A DNA stretch of 64,000 nt from Aeromicrobium sp. PE09-221 (GTDB lineage Bacteria > Actinomycetota > Actinomycetes > Propionibacteriales > Nocardioidaceae). Shown one piece after another: positions 8,298-21,282 of the stretch (the first letter of the stretch is position 1; every line of letters begins with the position of its first letter). Under the pieces are notes generated by a model that ran no database searches, had not been told where the DNA came from, and saw only the letters and a program-made list of their open reading frames with translations. The stretch lies in assembly GCF_002174305.1 (NCBI RefSeq), contig NZ_MIJB01000028.1, positions 62,001-126,000 of the forward strand. Direction: 5' to 3'. The position numbers and the translations under genes are program-made.

Positions 8298-9032
8298 ATG
8301 GTGAGCACCACGACGAGCGATATCGCGCGCAACGCCCTGGACGAGTCGGCCGCCGACGGCTCGGTGGGGGAGCACCTCGGCGCGATCAACGAGGGCGCCG
8401 GACTGGTCACCGAGCGCTTCACATGCACCTTGCCGGGCTACGTCGGCTGGTATTGGGCCGTCAGCCTCTCGACGGTGGAGGGTGAGACCCCCACCGTCAA
8501 CGACATCGTGCTGCTGCCCGGCGATGATGCGATCGTGGCGCCGCCGTGGACCCCCTATCGTGACCGGATCCAGCCCGGCGACCTGAGCCCCGGCGATGTC
8601 CTGCCCCCCGAGGAGGACGACATCCGGCTCGCTCCGGCCTGGTTCGTCGGCGACGGGGACGGCGAGGGTGTCGTCGACCGGCACTTCGCCCGGGAGATCG
8701 GCCTCGGCCGGGAGTGGGTGCTGTCCCTGGAAGGCCGCGAGGAGGCCGCCGACCGGTGGTACGCCGGTGAACACGGTCCCGACACGGCGATGGCCAAGCA
8801 GGCGCCGGGCCGCTGCGGTTCGTGCGGATTCCTCATCAGCTTGAGCGGTGACCTGTCCGATCGATTCGGGGTGTGCGGCAACGGCACGGCCAATGCCGAT
8901 GGACGTGTCGTGGCGTTGACCCACGGCTGCGGCGCGCACTCGGGTTCGCGACCCAAGCGCTCCAAGTCCGCCTCGACACTGCCGGACCCCGTCATCGACA
9001 CGATCACGGTCGACGAGATCGAGGGCTTCTAA
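8298..9032 (+). CDS. DUF3027 family protein
   Basis: 244 residues, cytoplasmic, function unknown. Matches the actinobacterial DUF3027 pattern: ERFTCTLPGYVGWYWAV near residue 40, a long acidic middle, and a C-terminal zinc-ribbon-like part with CGSCGF, CGNG and HGCGAHS that could bind a metal. AGGAAG stands seven bases before the ATG. Neighbourhood (cold-shock gene before, DUF2530 after) repeats that of mycobacteria, where the gene is also uncharacterised. Confidence 0.75.
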   Translation: MVSTTTSDIARNALDESAADGSVGEHLGAINEGAGLVTERFTCTLPGYVGWYWAVSLSTVEGETPTVNDIVLLPGDDAIVAPPWTPYRDRIQPGDLSPGDVLPPEEDDIRLAPAWFVGDGDGEGVVDRHFAREIGLGREWVLSLEGREEAADRWYAGEHGPDTAMAKQAPGRCGSCGFLISLSGDLSDRFGVCGNGTANADGRVVALTHGCGAHSGSRPKRSKSASTLPDPVIDTITVDEIEGF

Positions 9033-9058
9033 CGCCTCACGACGGTCGGCCCCCGTGG

Positions 9059-9175
9059 ACGAAGGATGTGATTTCAGGGTTGTCCATGCAGCCGCAGAGG
9101 CACATCCTTCGTGAGCCGCCGACGGAGGATGTGCTTCTGCGGTCGCTCCAGCAGCCCCGGAGGCACATCCTTCGT
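9059..9175. repeat. Tandem palindromic repeat array (two modules, 63-bp period)
   Basis: Module 1: ACGAAGGATGTG (9059-9070) and CACATCCTTCGT (9101-9112). Module 2: ACGGAGGATGTG (9122-9133) and CACATCCTTCGT (9164-9175). Both loops are 30 bases. In addition 9092-9112 pairs with 9122-9142 over 21 positions with two G-U pairs in + strand RNA and a 9-base loop, so alternative folds exist. It fills much of the 294-base gap between DUF3027 and DUF2530; nothing else is seen in the rest of that gap. Confidence 0.75.
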
Positions 9176-9326
9176 ACGTAGCGGGCTGGCTGACGCTCCC
9201 GGTGAGTGACGTACCCCTGCACAGTTCGGGCGGTGGGCTACGAACCTCTCAGCCCCTCCCGAGACGTGCGTAGGTCACCGCCCCTCGGTCGACCCGATGG
9301 CGACCTTGAGCGGGTCTCGGCGGCGG

Positions 9327-9689
9327 TCACTTGCGGCGGCGGCCTCCGGCAGGCGGACGCTGACGGGCCGCGGCGAGCGCGTTACGCCTCCGGCGGCAGT
9401 ACTCGATGCCGATCAGCCCGAGGCCGAATCCGGCGAGGGCGGCCCACAGCCACCACTGCGTCCCGTTCTCGCGCAAGGTGCCCCAGAAGGGGATGAGGGC
9501 GACCGCGGCGACGGCCCACAGAATGGTGCCCACGGTCATCGTCCGAACACCGTCGACGTCCATCGGCTGCACCTCGGCCACCCGATGCGTCGTCTTGCCG
9601 ATCTCGATCTCGGTGATGTCCGGGTGCCCCAGGTCGTGGCGACGGGCGGCACGATCCGTGCCCGGCGCTGGATCACTCTGAGGGCTCAC
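9327..9689 (-). CDS. DUF2530 family small membrane protein
   Basis: 120 residues, GTG start at 9689. Two membrane helices (MTVGTILWAVAAVALIPFW and WLWAALAGFGLGLIGIEYC) are followed by a very basic tail (CRRRRNALAAARQRPPAGGRRRK region), as in the actinobacterial DUF2530 family. Function unknown. Convergent with DUF3027 and divergent from the beta-propeller gene. Confidence 0.7.
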   Translation of the reverse strand: MSPQSDPAPGTDRAARRHDLGHPDITEIEIGKTTHRVAEVQPMDVDGVRTMTVGTILWAVAAVALIPFWGTLRENGTQWWLWAALAGFGLGLIGIEYCRRRRNALAAARQRPPAGGRRRK

Positions 9690-9695
9690 ACCCCA

Positions 9696-9701
9696 ACCCT
9701 A
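9696..9701 (-). promoter_or_regulatory. -10 hexamer TAGGGT (- strand), leaderless type
   Basis: Read on the minus strand: TAGGGT, six bases, GTG at 9689. Confidence 0.5.
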
Positions 9702-9727
9702 CCCAGCGGTGGGGGATGATGGAGGCG

Positions 9728-10624
9728 ATGAACCCACGTCGTCGCCGGATCCTGATTCCGGGATTGCTGATCGCGCTGCTCGTGGTGGCCGCGATCGCCT
9801 CGTTCACCGGTCGTGCCGAGGGCGCGGAGCAGCAGCCCGTCAGCCGGATGAGCGATCCGCGGATCACCGAGTCCAGCGGCCTGGCGATCAGCCGCGCGCA
9901 CGACGATCTCGCCTACACCATCAACGACTCGGGCCACGATCCGCTGGTCTACGCCGTGCGGATCAGCACCGGCGAGACCGTCGGCGTCACCCGTCTCGAC
10001 GCGGACGTGACCGACCCGGAGGCCCTCGCGCTCCACGACGGCACGCTCTGGATCGCCGATACCGGTGACAACACGGCCGTCCGTGACGAGATCGCCCTCC
10101 TGGCCCTGCCGGAGCCCGGCCCCGGAGACCGGACCGTCGCCCCCGACCGCTATCGCATCGCCCTCGACAGCCCCGCCGATATCGAGGCACTGCTGATCGA
10201 CCGTGAGGGAGTGCCCCATCTGGTCACCAAGGTCATCGGCTCCGGGGTCGTCTATCGACTCGACGGCCTCTCCACGGCGAGCCCGGCGGCACCCACACGG
10301 CTCGATATCGCGGCCCCGCCCCTGGTCACGGATGCCGCCTTCGCCCCCGACGGCTCCTCGATCGTGTTGCTGACCTATCTAGGCGTGCACGTCCTGGACG
10401 CCGGCTCCTGGCAGACGCGTACGACACTGCCGCTCCCGCCGCTCGCCCAGGCCGAGACCATCGCCTACACCGACCCCTTCCATGTGCTGGTGGGCAGCGA
10501 GGGCGAGGACAGCCCGTTGTACCGGGTCGGCCTCCCGGTAGTGGCTCCCCGGGAGTTGGCCGCAGTTCCCGGACTCGGGCTCCTCGTCCTGCTGGTCGCG
10601 AGACTCGGCGACCAGGCGCGGTGA
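9728..10624 (+). CDS. Secreted or anchored beta-propeller-like protein, unknown function
   Basis: 298 residues. A basic N-terminus plus helix ILIPGLLIALLVVAAIASF acts as signal anchor; the body has repeated beta segments (SSGLAISRAHDDLAYTINDSG, ALALHDGTLWIADTGDN, LLTYLGVHVLDAGSW) of the NHL/esterase-like phytase propeller type, and the C-terminus ends in a second hydrophobic stretch (LGLLVLLVARLG). No catalytic motif is clear. The start may be 9716, 9719 or 9728; 9728 is preferred because GATGAT stands seven bases upstream and a GGAGG is nearby. Its stop overlaps the next start (GTGA). Confidence 0.55.
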   Translation: MNPRRRRILIPGLLIALLVVAAIASFTGRAEGAEQQPVSRMSDPRITESSGLAISRAHDDLAYTINDSGHDPLVYAVRISTGETVGVTRLDADVTDPEALALHDGTLWIADTGDNTAVRDEIALLALPEPGPGDRTVAPDRYRIALDSPADIEALLIDREGVPHLVTKVIGSGVVYRLDGLSTASPAAPTRLDIAAPPLVTDAAFAPDGSSIVLLTYLGVHVLDAGSWQTRTTLPLPPLAQAETIAYTDPFHVLVGSEGEDSPLYRVGLPVVAPRELAAVPGLGLLVLLVARLGDQAR

Positions 10625-11514
10625 ACCCCTACCTCGCCGTGTTGCTGGCGGCGGTCTGCTTCGGCACGACCGGGACGGCCCTGGCGCTCGGTCCCGAGGA
10701 CGCGACCTCCTTCTCCGCGGGCGTGGCCCGCGTGGTTCTCGGCGGTGGGGTGCTCGGGCTCGTGGCCTGGGCGACCAGTCGTGGGACGCCCACCACCTGG
10801 TCACCGCGCTCGGTCGCACTCGTGGTGGTCGGTGCTGTCGGGGTACTGGCCTACCAGCCGGCTTTCTTTCTCGGAACGACGAGCAACGGCGTGGCGATCG
10901 GAACCGTCATCGCCCTCGGCAGTGCGCCGGTCATGACCGGCGCACTCGAGTGGATCCTCACCGCCCGACCACCCTCACGCGTCTGGTTCTCCGCCACGCT
11001 CATCGCCACGGCGGGAGTCGTGCTCCTGTCGGGAGTCTTCGATACCGGCGCCGGGGTCTCGCTGCTAGGGCTCGCGGGATCGCTCGGCGCGGGACTGAGC
11101 TATGCGGTCTACACACTGGCGGGCAAGGCGCTCATCGACAGAGGTCTCCCGCCCCGCGCCTCGATGGGTGCCGTCTTCGGTGCCGCCGCCGTCCTCGGGC
11201 TGCCGCTCCTGGTCTTCGCGCCGACGAGCTGGATCGCCTCGGGGGGTGGTGTCGCGACGGTCCTCTGGCTCGGCCTCGTCACCACGGTCATCGCCTATCT
11301 GCTGTTCGGCCACGGGCTCCAGTACCTGCGGGCGTCGACCGTCTCCACGTTGACCCTCGCCGAGCCCCTGACCGCGACCCTGCTCGGGCTCCTGGTGCTC
11401 CGCGAGTCGATGAACCTCTCCGCGGCCATCGGGCTCGCGGTCCTCGCTATCGGTATCGGCATCCTCGGACTCGGCGGACGCGCCGTGCAGCGCGACGAGC
11501 CGACCCCACGGTGA
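10621..11514 (+). CDS. DMT-superfamily (EamA) transporter
   Basis: 297 residues with ten hydrophobic segments in two five-helix halves, the EamA arrangement; the second half ends in LGHGLQYLRASTVSTLTLAEPLTATLLGLLVLRE-like wording typical of RhaT/EamA exporters. Substrate unknown; metabolite or amino-acid efflux is common. GTG start overlaps the stop of the propeller gene, so the two are co-translated. Confidence 0.8.
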   Translation: MNPYLAVLLAAVCFGTTGTALALGPEDATSFSAGVARVVLGGGVLGLVAWATSRGTPTTWSPRSVALVVVGAVGVLAYQPAFFLGTTSNGVAIGTVIALGSAPVMTGALEWILTARPPSRVWFSATLIATAGVVLLSGVFDTGAGVSLLGLAGSLGAGLSYAVYTLAGKALIDRGLPPRASMGAVFGAAAVLGLPLLVFAPTSWIASGGGVATVLWLGLVTTVIAYLLFGHGLQYLRASTVSTLTLAEPLTATLLGLLVLRESMNLSAAIGLAVLAIGIGILGLGGRAVQRDEPTPR

Positions 11515-11574
11515 GCCACGAGCCGTCGACCGGGACAATGGTCCGGTTGCCGTCCTTCGCACCGTAGGAGAGCC

Positions 11575-13011
11575 ATGACCGGCGTCCTGGACCGTTACTT
11601 CAAGATCTCCGAGCGCGGTTCGACGATCCCTCGCGAACTGCGCGGCGGTCTCGTCACGTTCCTGACGATGGCCTACATCGTGGTCCTCAACCCGATCATC
11701 CTCGGCGGTGTCGCCGACGCGGAGGGCAATTACCTCGGCGGCGACTCCGAGGGCGCCAATATGGCCGCCATCGCCGCCGCCACCGCTCTCATCGCCGGCC
11801 TCATGTCGATCATCATGGGGCTGGTCGCCAACTTCCCGCTCGCCCTCGCCGCCGGCCTCGGGCTCAATGCCTTCGTGGCCTATGCCGTCGCCACTCAGAT
11901 GACCTGGGCCGATGCGATGGGCCTCGTGGTCATCGAGGGCATCATCATCCTGATCCTCGTGCTCACCGGCTTCCGTAAAGCCGTCTTCGACGCCGTGCCC
12001 CGGCAGATCAAGACCGCGATCGCGGTCGGTATCGGCCTATTCATCACGCTCGTCGGACTCGTGAACGCGGGCTTCGTCCGCACCACCGGGCAGGGATCGC
12101 CGCCGCTCGGGCTCGGTGTCGACGGCGTGCTGCACGGTTGGCCCGTGCTCGTCTTCTGCATCGGACTGGTCGTCATGATCGGTCTCTACGCCAATGGGGT
12201 GCGCGGTGCCATCCTCATCGGCATCGTCGTCACCACCGTGCTCGCCGGCATCGTGCAGGCCGTCACCGACACGCCCGGTTCGAACGGCGACCCGTTCAGC
12301 ACCGGCTGGAACCTGAACGTCCCGGGCATCCCCGACTCGATCGCGGCCGTCCCGGATCTCTCGCTGCTCGGCGAGTTCAGCCTGCTGGGCTCCTTCGACA
12401 AGATCGGCGTCGTCGCGGTCATCCTGTTGATCTTCAGCCTTCTGCTCGCCGACTTCTTCGACACGATGGGCACCATGACGGCCGTCGGCGCGGAGGCCGG
12501 GTTGAACGACGAGGACGGCGCCCCGATCAACACGCAGCGCATCCTGGTGATCGATTCAATCGCCGCTGCCGCGGGCGGTGCCGCGAGCGTCTCGAGCAAC
12601 ACCTCCTATGTCGAGTCGACCGCCGGTGTCGGCGACGGTGCGCGCACCGGCCTGGCCAGTGTCACCACGGGCGTGCTGTTCCTGTTCTCGATGATCTTCA
12701 CACCGCTCGTGGGAGCGATCCCCAATGAGGCGGCGGTCGCGGCACTCGTGCTCGTGGGCTTCCTGATGATGACCCAGGTCACAGGCATCGACTGGGACGA
12801 TATCGAGATCGCGATCCCGGCCTTCCTGACGATCGTGCTGATGCCGTTCACGTACTCCATCACGGTCGGCATCGGCGCGGGCTTCCTCGCCTTCGTCTTC
12901 CTGAAGCTCGTGCGCGGCAAGTTCCGCGAGGTCCACGTGCTGATGTGGATCATCGCGATCCTGTTCCTCGCCTACTTCCTGCTCGGGCCCCTCGGCGATC
13001 TGCTCCTGTGA
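11575..13011 (+). CDS. NCS2 purine permease (AzgA-like)
   Basis: 478 residues, 12-14 membrane segments. Family marks: RGGLVTFLTMAYIVVLNP at the N-terminus, MGLVANFPLALAAGLGLNAF, and the DFFDTMGTMTAVG motif near residue 300, all characteristic of the AzgA branch that imports adenine, guanine or hypoxanthine with protons. TAGGAG five bases upstream supports the ATG at 11575; GACAAT at 11534 could be a -10. Confidence 0.88.
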   Translation: MTGVLDRYFKISERGSTIPRELRGGLVTFLTMAYIVVLNPIILGGVADAEGNYLGGDSEGANMAAIAAATALIAGLMSIIMGLVANFPLALAAGLGLNAFVAYAVATQMTWADAMGLVVIEGIIILILVLTGFRKAVFDAVPRQIKTAIAVGIGLFITLVGLVNAGFVRTTGQGSPPLGLGVDGVLHGWPVLVFCIGLVVMIGLYANGVRGAILIGIVVTTVLAGIVQAVTDTPGSNGDPFSTGWNLNVPGIPDSIAAVPDLSLLGEFSLLGSFDKIGVVAVILLIFSLLLADFFDTMGTMTAVGAEAGLNDEDGAPINTQRILVIDSIAAAAGGAASVSSNTSYVESTAGVGDGARTGLASVTTGVLFLFSMIFTPLVGAIPNEAAVAALVLVGFLMMTQVTGIDWDDIEIAIPAFLTIVLMPFTYSITVGIGAGFLAFVFLKLVRGKFREVHVLMWIIAILFLAYFLLGPLGDLLL

Positions 13012-13028
13012 CCGTTCCGGCGGCGCGA

Positions 13029-13034
13029 TAGCGT
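13029..13034 (+). promoter_or_regulatory. -10 hexamer TAGCGT, leaderless type
   Basis: TAGCGT, six bases, ATG at 13041. Confidence 0.5.
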
Positions 13035-13040
13035 GCTGAC

Positions 13041-13559
13041 ATGTTGATCGCACTGGGAGACAAGAAGCCGCAGGTGGCCGACTCGGCCTTCGTCGCACCG
13101 AATGCCACGCTGGCGGGATCGGTCACGGTCGAGGAGGGCGCCAGCGTCTGGTACGGCGCCGTGCTGCGCGCGGACAACGAGCCGATCACCATCGGACGCG
13201 ACGCCAATGTGCAGGACAACTGCGCCTTCCACGTCGACAGCGGCAAGCCACTCACGCTCGGGGAGGGTGTCTCCGTCGGCCACGGGGCGATCATCCACGG
13301 TGCCACCGTCGGCGATTTCGTGCTGGTGGGCATGGGTTCGATCATCATGAACGGCGCGGTCATCGGCGAGGAGTCGCTCATCGCCGCCGGTGCCCTCGTG
13401 CCCGAGGGCATGGAGGTGCCCCCGCGTTCGCTCGTGATCGGCGCACCCGCCAAAGTGCGGCGGGAGCTGAGCGATGCGGAGGTGGAGCGACTCCACGTCA
13501 ATGCTCGGATCTACACCGAGCACCGTGAGCTGCATCGCGAGGGCACGATCCTCGACTGA
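13041..13559 (+). CDS. Gamma-class carbonic anhydrase-like protein
   Basis: 172 residues forming a left-handed beta helix with a C-terminal helix, trimeric in this family. NVQDNCAFHVD, VSVGHGAIIHG and GMGSIIMNG supply the histidines that bind zinc between subunits. Related proteins are carbonic anhydrases or CaiE/PaaY-type thioesterases, so catalytic activity is inferred. Alone between a purine and an amino-acid permease. Confidence 0.8.
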   Translation: MLIALGDKKPQVADSAFVAPNATLAGSVTVEEGASVWYGAVLRADNEPITIGRDANVQDNCAFHVDSGKPLTLGEGVSVGHGAIIHGATVGDFVLVGMGSIIMNGAVIGEESLIAAGALVPEGMEVPPRSLVIGAPAKVRRELSDAEVERLHVNARIYTEHRELHREGTILD

Positions 13560-13601
13560 CTGTCGACACCCGGCGGAGGTGCGCCGGCCTCGTCCTCCAC
13601 G

Positions 13602-13607
13602 CAGCAT
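13602..13607 (+). promoter_or_regulatory. Relaxed -10 CAGCAT before APC permease
   Basis: CAGCAT, six bases, ATG at 13614; the first base departs from TANNNT. Confidence 0.3.
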
Positions 13608-13613
13608 GGGCCC

Positions 13614-17910
<4,297 letters not shown>

Positions 17911-17914
<4 letters not shown>

Positions 17915-20094
17915 CCATCCCCTCCAGCTTCTCCGGTCTGCCGTTCGACCCGGAGCAACCGCCGATGCCCGATGCTGATGCCTATGCCAGGGCCACCGAC
18001 GGTGCGGAGCCGTGGACCGCGCCCGAGGGCATCGACGTCAAGCGTCTCTACACGCCCGAGGACCTCGCCGGAATCGACGCTCTCGACACGTACCCGGGTC
18101 TGACGCCCTTCCTGCGCGGCCCGTACCCGGCGATGTACACGACGCAGCCGTGGACGATCCGCCAGTACGCGGGCTTCTCGACCGCCGAAGAATCCAATGC
18201 GTTCTACCGCCGCAACCTCGCGGCCGGTCAGAAGGGCCTGTCGGTCGCCTTCGACCTCGCGACCCATCGGGGCTATGACTCGGACAACCCGCGCGTGGTC
18301 GGCGATGTCGGCATGGCGGGCGTCGCGATCGACTCGATCTATGACACGCGCAAGCTCTTCGAGGGCATCCCGCTGGACCAGATGAGCGTCTCGATGACCA
18401 TGAACGGCGCGGTGCTGCCGGTCATGGCGCTCTACATCGTCGCCGCCGAGGAGCAGGGTGTCGCGCCCGAGCAGCTGGCCGGGACCATCCAGAACGACAT
18501 TCTCAAAGAGTTCATGGTCCGCAACACCTATATCTACCCGCCGGCGCCGTCGATGCGGATCATCTCCGATATCTTCGCGTACACCGCGGCGAAGATGCCG
18601 CGGTTCAACTCGATCTCGATCTCCGGCTACCACATTCAGGAGGCCGGGGCGACCAACGACCTCGAGCTCGCGTACACGCTCGCCGACGGCGTCGAGTACA
18701 TCCGCGCCGGGCTCGACGTGGGCCTCGACATCGACGCGTTCGCGCCGCGGCTCAGCTTCTTCTGGGCGATCGGCATGAACTTTTACATGGAGATCGCCAA
18801 GATGCGAGCGGCTCGCGCGCTGTGGGCCAAGCTCGTCGGCCAGTTCGAGCCGAAGAACGCCAAGAGTCTCAGCCTGCGCACGCACTCGCAGACCTCGGGC
18901 TGGAGCCTCACGGCCCAGGATGTCTTCAACAACGTCCAGCGCACCGCGATCGAGGCGATGGCGGCCACGCAAGGGCACACGCAGAGTCTGCACACGAACG
19001 CCCTCGACGAGGCGATCGCGCTGCCGACCGACTTCAGCGCCCGCATCGCCCGCAACACCCAGCTGCTCCTGCAGCAGGAGTCCGGCACCACGGACATCAT
19101 CGATCCCTGGGGCGGCTCGTACTACGTCGAGCGGCTCACCCATGACCTCGCCGCCCGTGCCTGGGCCCACATCGAGGAGGTCGAGGCCGCTGGCGGCATG
19201 GCCAAGGCGATCGAGGAGGGCATCCCCAAGATGCGCGTCGAGGAGGCCGCAGCGCGCACGCAGGCCCGGATCGACTCCGGCCAGCAGGCGGTCATCGGCG
19301 TCAACACCTACCGTGTGCCCGACGACGAGCCGGTCGAGGTGCTCAAGGTCGACAACAAGTCGGTCCTCCAGCAGCAGCTCGCCAAGCTCGACCGACTGCG
19401 CGCCGAGCGCAACGAGGACGACGTGCGCCGCACCCTCGAGGCGCTCACCAACTCGGCCGAGCGGGGAGCGGGCCGCGACGGCTCGCTCGATGGCAATCTG
19501 CTGGCCCTCGCGGTCGACGCCGCACGCGCCAAGGCGACCGTCGGCGAGATTAGCGATGCGCTGGAGAAGGTCTACGGGCGCCACCAGGCCGTCATCCGTA
19601 CCATCTCGGGTGTGTACCGCAGCGAGTCCGGAGGATCGGGTGACGTCCAGCGCGTGCTGGAGGCCACCGACGAGTTCGAGCAGGCCGAGGGTCGCCGTCC
19701 GCGGATCCTGGTCGCCAAGATGGGCCAGGACGGCCACGACCGCGGCCAGAAGGTCATCGTCTCGGCCTTCGCCGATATGGGCTTCGATGTCGACGTGGGC
19801 CCGCTGTTCTCGACCCCCGAGGAGGTCGCGCAGCAGGCGGTCGACGCGGACGTGCACATCGTCGGCGTCTCGTCGCTGGCGGCCGGGCACCTGACCCTGC
19901 TGCCGGCGTTGAAGTCTGCGCTTGCTGATCTCGGGCGTGAGGACATCATGGTCGTCATCGGCGGTGTCATCCCGCCCGATGACGTTCCGGCGCTACGCGA
20001 GATGGGGGCGGCCGAGGTATTCCTCCCAGGCACGGTCATCGCCGAGTCGGCGCTGTCGCTGCTGGACAAGCTCCGCACCCAGCCGCAGGACTGA
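17911..20094 (+). CDS. mutB: Methylmalonyl-CoA mutase large (alpha) subunit
   Basis: 727 residues, catalytic subunit. The barrel has the substrate-channel stretches [20 protein letters not shown] pattern and [19 protein letters not shown]; the B12 domain from about residue 590 has [13 protein letters not shown], whose histidine is the lower cobalt ligand, followed by GVSSLAAGH. Works in propionate, odd-chain fat and branched amino-acid catabolism, feeding succinyl-CoA to sucCD. Translation coupled to mutA. Confidence 0.95.
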
Positions 20095-20107
20095 GGCGCC
20101 CGGTCGG

Positions 20108-20869
20108 TCAGGGCGAGGAACGGCGTCCCAGACGCCCGACCGTGTCCGCGAACTTCTGGCGGAGGGCATCGAATCCGGTCAGCGGCTCGGCGGCCACGCG
20201 CTTGTTGGTGCCCTCGCGGTTGTCGCCCTTCTCGAGGATCACCAGGTTGTGGAAGCAGTGGATGCCCCTGATCGTCAGGTCGGTGGGTGTCGGACGGTAG
20301 TGCCGGTCGAGGTACTCCTCGTGGTTGAGGCCGTCGACGAGGTCCTTGATCAGGGCCATCGTGGTGGTGGGATCGTGGCGGTCGCGGCTGCCTCCCCACG
20401 CGGGCCAGTAGGACGTCTGGGTGTCCTCGATCGCGTAGAGGCCATCGAGGGGGAGTCGCTCGAAGAGCAGTGCGAAGGTCTCGCGGATGTGCTCTGGGCG
20501 ATGGCTGCCATCGTCGATGACGACCTTGATATCGGGGAAGTCGGCGAAGATCCGGTCCAGCACCTCGGGGTCGACCTGGCTGCCTTGGTAGACGTGGATG
20601 CGGTCGCCGGCGACGAAGGACTTGTCCTCGATATCGAGGCCGATGATCTGAGCCCGGGGAAAGAAGTCGCGCCACATGCGCAGGGAGGCGCCGCCCTCAC
20701 CGGTGCGGGCGTAGCCGCCGATGCCGATCTCGAGCAGCGTGAAGGTCTCCTCGCGCAGGTGCTCCAGGAAGCGTTCGTAGTGCGGGGTGTAGCGATGCAG
20801 GCCCCATTTGTCCGTGCCGTGGGTCGTGGCCAGCTCGGTCAGGCTCGGCCTCGGTTCGGATGCGCGCAT
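20108..20869 (-). CDS. SAM-dependent methyltransferase of the MycE/TylE-like (macrolide sugar O-methyltransferase) type
   Basis: 253 residues. Strong family features: ATTHGTDKWGLHRYTPHYERFLEHLR, the SAM motif LLEIGIGGY, SLRMWRDFFPRAQIIGLDIEDKS, and the metal/catalytic region VVIDDGSHRPEHI with YAIEDTQTSYWP. Such enzymes methylate sugar hydroxyls of macrolides such as mycinamicin, but a housekeeping glycan or glycolipid target is equally possible. It sits, on the opposite strand, between mutB and meaB, which are usually adjacent. No biosynthetic cluster surrounds it. Start ATG 20869 fits a leaderless promoter. Confidence 0.75.
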   Translation of the reverse strand: MRASEPRPSLTELATTHGTDKWGLHRYTPHYERFLEHLREETFTLLEIGIGGYARTGEGGASLRMWRDFFPRAQIIGLDIEDKSFVAGDRIHVYQGSQVDPEVLDRIFADFPDIKVVIDDGSHRPEHIRETFALLFERLPLDGLYAIEDTQTSYWPAWGGSRDRHDPTTTMALIKDLVDGLNHEEYLDRHYRPTPTDLTIRGIHCFHNLVILEKGDNREGTNKRVAAEPLTGFDALRQKFADTVGRLGRRSSP

Positions 20870-20875
20870 GACGAC

Positions 20876-20881
20876 ACCCTA
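20876..20881 (-). promoter_or_regulatory. -10 hexamer TAGGGT (- strand), leaderless type
   Basis: Read on the minus strand: TAGGGT, six bases, ATG at 20869. Confidence 0.5.
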
Positions 20882-20919
20882 GATGGACCGGCCCAAGCGC
20901 GCCGGGAAGTCAGCCGGCA

Positions 20920-20960
20920 TCGGGGCTGGTCATTCTAGGATCGGGGCTGGTCATTCTAGG
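20920..20960. repeat. 21-bp direct tandem repeat, two copies
   Basis: TCGGGGCTGGTCATTCTAGG occurs at 20920-20939 and again at 20941-20960 with one base between (period 21). Copy 2 contains the TAG stop (read on the minus strand) of the small membrane-protein gene. On the minus strand each copy holds ATGACCAGCCCCGA; together they give a 14-codon ORF (20954-20910) ahead of the methyltransferase. Confidence 0.8.
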
Positions 20961-21168
20961 GGAGGGCGCGTCGGGCGATCGCCTGGACATCGCGGTCGAG
21001 GGCGTCGATCTTGGCGTTGATCCGGGTCTCCATCGAACCCATGTCGGACCGCAGACCACCGACCTCGGCGCGGATGACCCTGGTCATCATCGTGCCGAAG
21101 AGCGTGAGCGTGCCGAAGAACGTCGCGATGAAGGTGGCGATCAACGTCCAGGTCTGGGCTTCGGTCAT
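20956..21168 (-). CDS. Small membrane protein with coiled-coil tail
   Basis: 70 residues. Residues about 6-28 (TWTLIATFIATFFGTLTLFGTMM) form one membrane helix; the rest, RAEVGGLRSDMGSMETRINAKIDALDRDVQAIARR, is a heptad-like amphipathic helix. GAGGAG stands eight bases before the ATG at 21168. Resembles small XhlA-like or hypothetical actinobacterial proteins with LDRDVxAL tails; function unknown. Confidence 0.65.
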   Translation of the reverse strand: MTEAQTWTLIATFIATFFGTLTLFGTMMTRVIRAEVGGLRSDMGSMETRINAKIDALDRDVQAIARRALP

Positions 21169-21251
21169 GGGGGCTCCTCGGTTCCATTGTGGCTGACCTG
21201 ACGAACTCTGCCAATGGGACGTCGATCCGGGAAGGCGCTCCGGTCGCCGCC

Positions 21252-21260
21252 TGTGGACAA
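21252..21260. promoter_or_regulatory. DnaA-box-like sequence upstream of meaB
   Basis: TGTGGACAA is the exact complement of the actinobacterial DnaA box TTGTCCACA and lies nine bases before the meaB -10. A single box may be chance. Confidence 0.25.
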
Positions 21261-21269
21261 TGACCCGCC

Positions 21270-21275
21270 TAGACT
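21270..21275 (+). promoter_or_regulatory. -10 hexamer TAGACT, leaderless type
   Basis: TAGACT, seven bases, GTG at 21283. Decides the meaB start over the in-frame ATG at 21214. Confidence 0.55.
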
Positions 21276-21282
21276 CGGGCAC

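Noticed and set aside
9059-9175. CRISPR array
   Set aside because: Only two modules, each palindromic with imperfect arms and no spacers or cas genes.
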